NCBI GenBank assembly: GCA_004380135.1 | Contig: QXCR01000113.1 | Location: 32,128 to 96,127 of the forward strand | Direction: 5' to 3' | Source of the DNA: Stemphylium vesicarium | Taxonomy: Eukaryota > Ascomycota > Dothideomycetes > Pleosporales > Pleosporaceae | Length of the DNA: 64,000 nucleotides | In this document: one piece after another, positions 63,996 through 64,000 of the stretch | Numbering within the stretch: position 1 is the first letter of the stretch | Layout of the letters: each line of letters opens with the position of its first letter | Position numbers and translations under genes: made by a program | The notes under the pieces: generated by a model | Told to the model about the DNA's origin: nothing | The model's database searches: none | The model's input: only the letters and a program-made list of their open reading frames with translations

Positions 63996-64000
63996 GTTTT

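Noticed and set aside
1..64000. CRISPR arrays, bacterial operons, rRNA genes
   Set aside because: None seen; the window is eukaryotic nuclear DNA with spliceosomal introns and no array of spaced direct repeats.

Overview
This window is nuclear DNA of a filamentous ascomycete, most likely a dothideomycete of the Pleosporales type. The evidence is dense gene spacing, short introns of 41-122 bp with gtaagt-like donors and gctaac/gctgac-like branch sites, a Zn2Cys6 regulator, cutinases, UstYa/DUF3328, DUF6594 and DUF6536 proteins, a PNP-NACHT-ankyrin NLR, and a Fot1/pogo transposon carrying transition-type stop codons. The class assignment is inference from gene content; no marker gene proves it.

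Layout. (1) 0-4.7 kb: mitochondrial ribosomal protein mL38 (5' end outside the window), a Mei4-like meiotic DSB protein, an LTR-like repeat, and an unusual P1-P2 stalk-protein fusion. (2) 5.3-6.8 kb: head-to-head remnants of 5-oxoprolinase and a PLP aminotransferase, both lacking their 5' halves. (3) 7-18.4 kb: a class I glutamine amidotransferase-like gene, a complete but dead Fot1/pogo element with TIRs and TA duplication, a Zn2Cys6 regulator, a decayed F-box gene, and poorly characterised genes. (4) 20-28.6 kb: an intact housekeeping block with a Rog1-type lipase, REX3, PCC1, a small mitochondrial protein and MOD5. PCC1 and MOD5 both serve modification of tRNA A37. (5) 29-48.8 kb: an accessory zone mixing intact genes (APH-like kinase, divergent cutinase pair, small cysteine-rich secreted protein, P450-fold protein) with many broken genes (UstYa, kinase-like, NmrA-like, GGCT/AIG2-like, saccharopine-dehydrogenase-like, P450, arrestin-like). 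(6) 49-55.8 kb: Fta4-like kinetochore protein, Rossmann oxidoreductase, AT-hook protein, DUF6536 membrane protein. (7) 56.5-62.5 kb: a likely allorecognition/immunity-type locus with a PNP-domain ORF, a NACHT-ankyrin ORF with near-identical repeats, and a divergent DUF6594 membrane protein. (8) 62.5-64 kb: a second LTR-like copy, a GT microsatellite, a broken coding fragment and a 33-nt T tract at the window edge.

Splice sites were chosen by reading frame, GT-AG borders, branch motifs and family alignment from memory. For most intact multi-exon genes the joined exon lengths are multiples of three, which supports the models. Coordinates of internal exon borders may be off by one. Frameshifts called from homopolymers could be sequencing errors.
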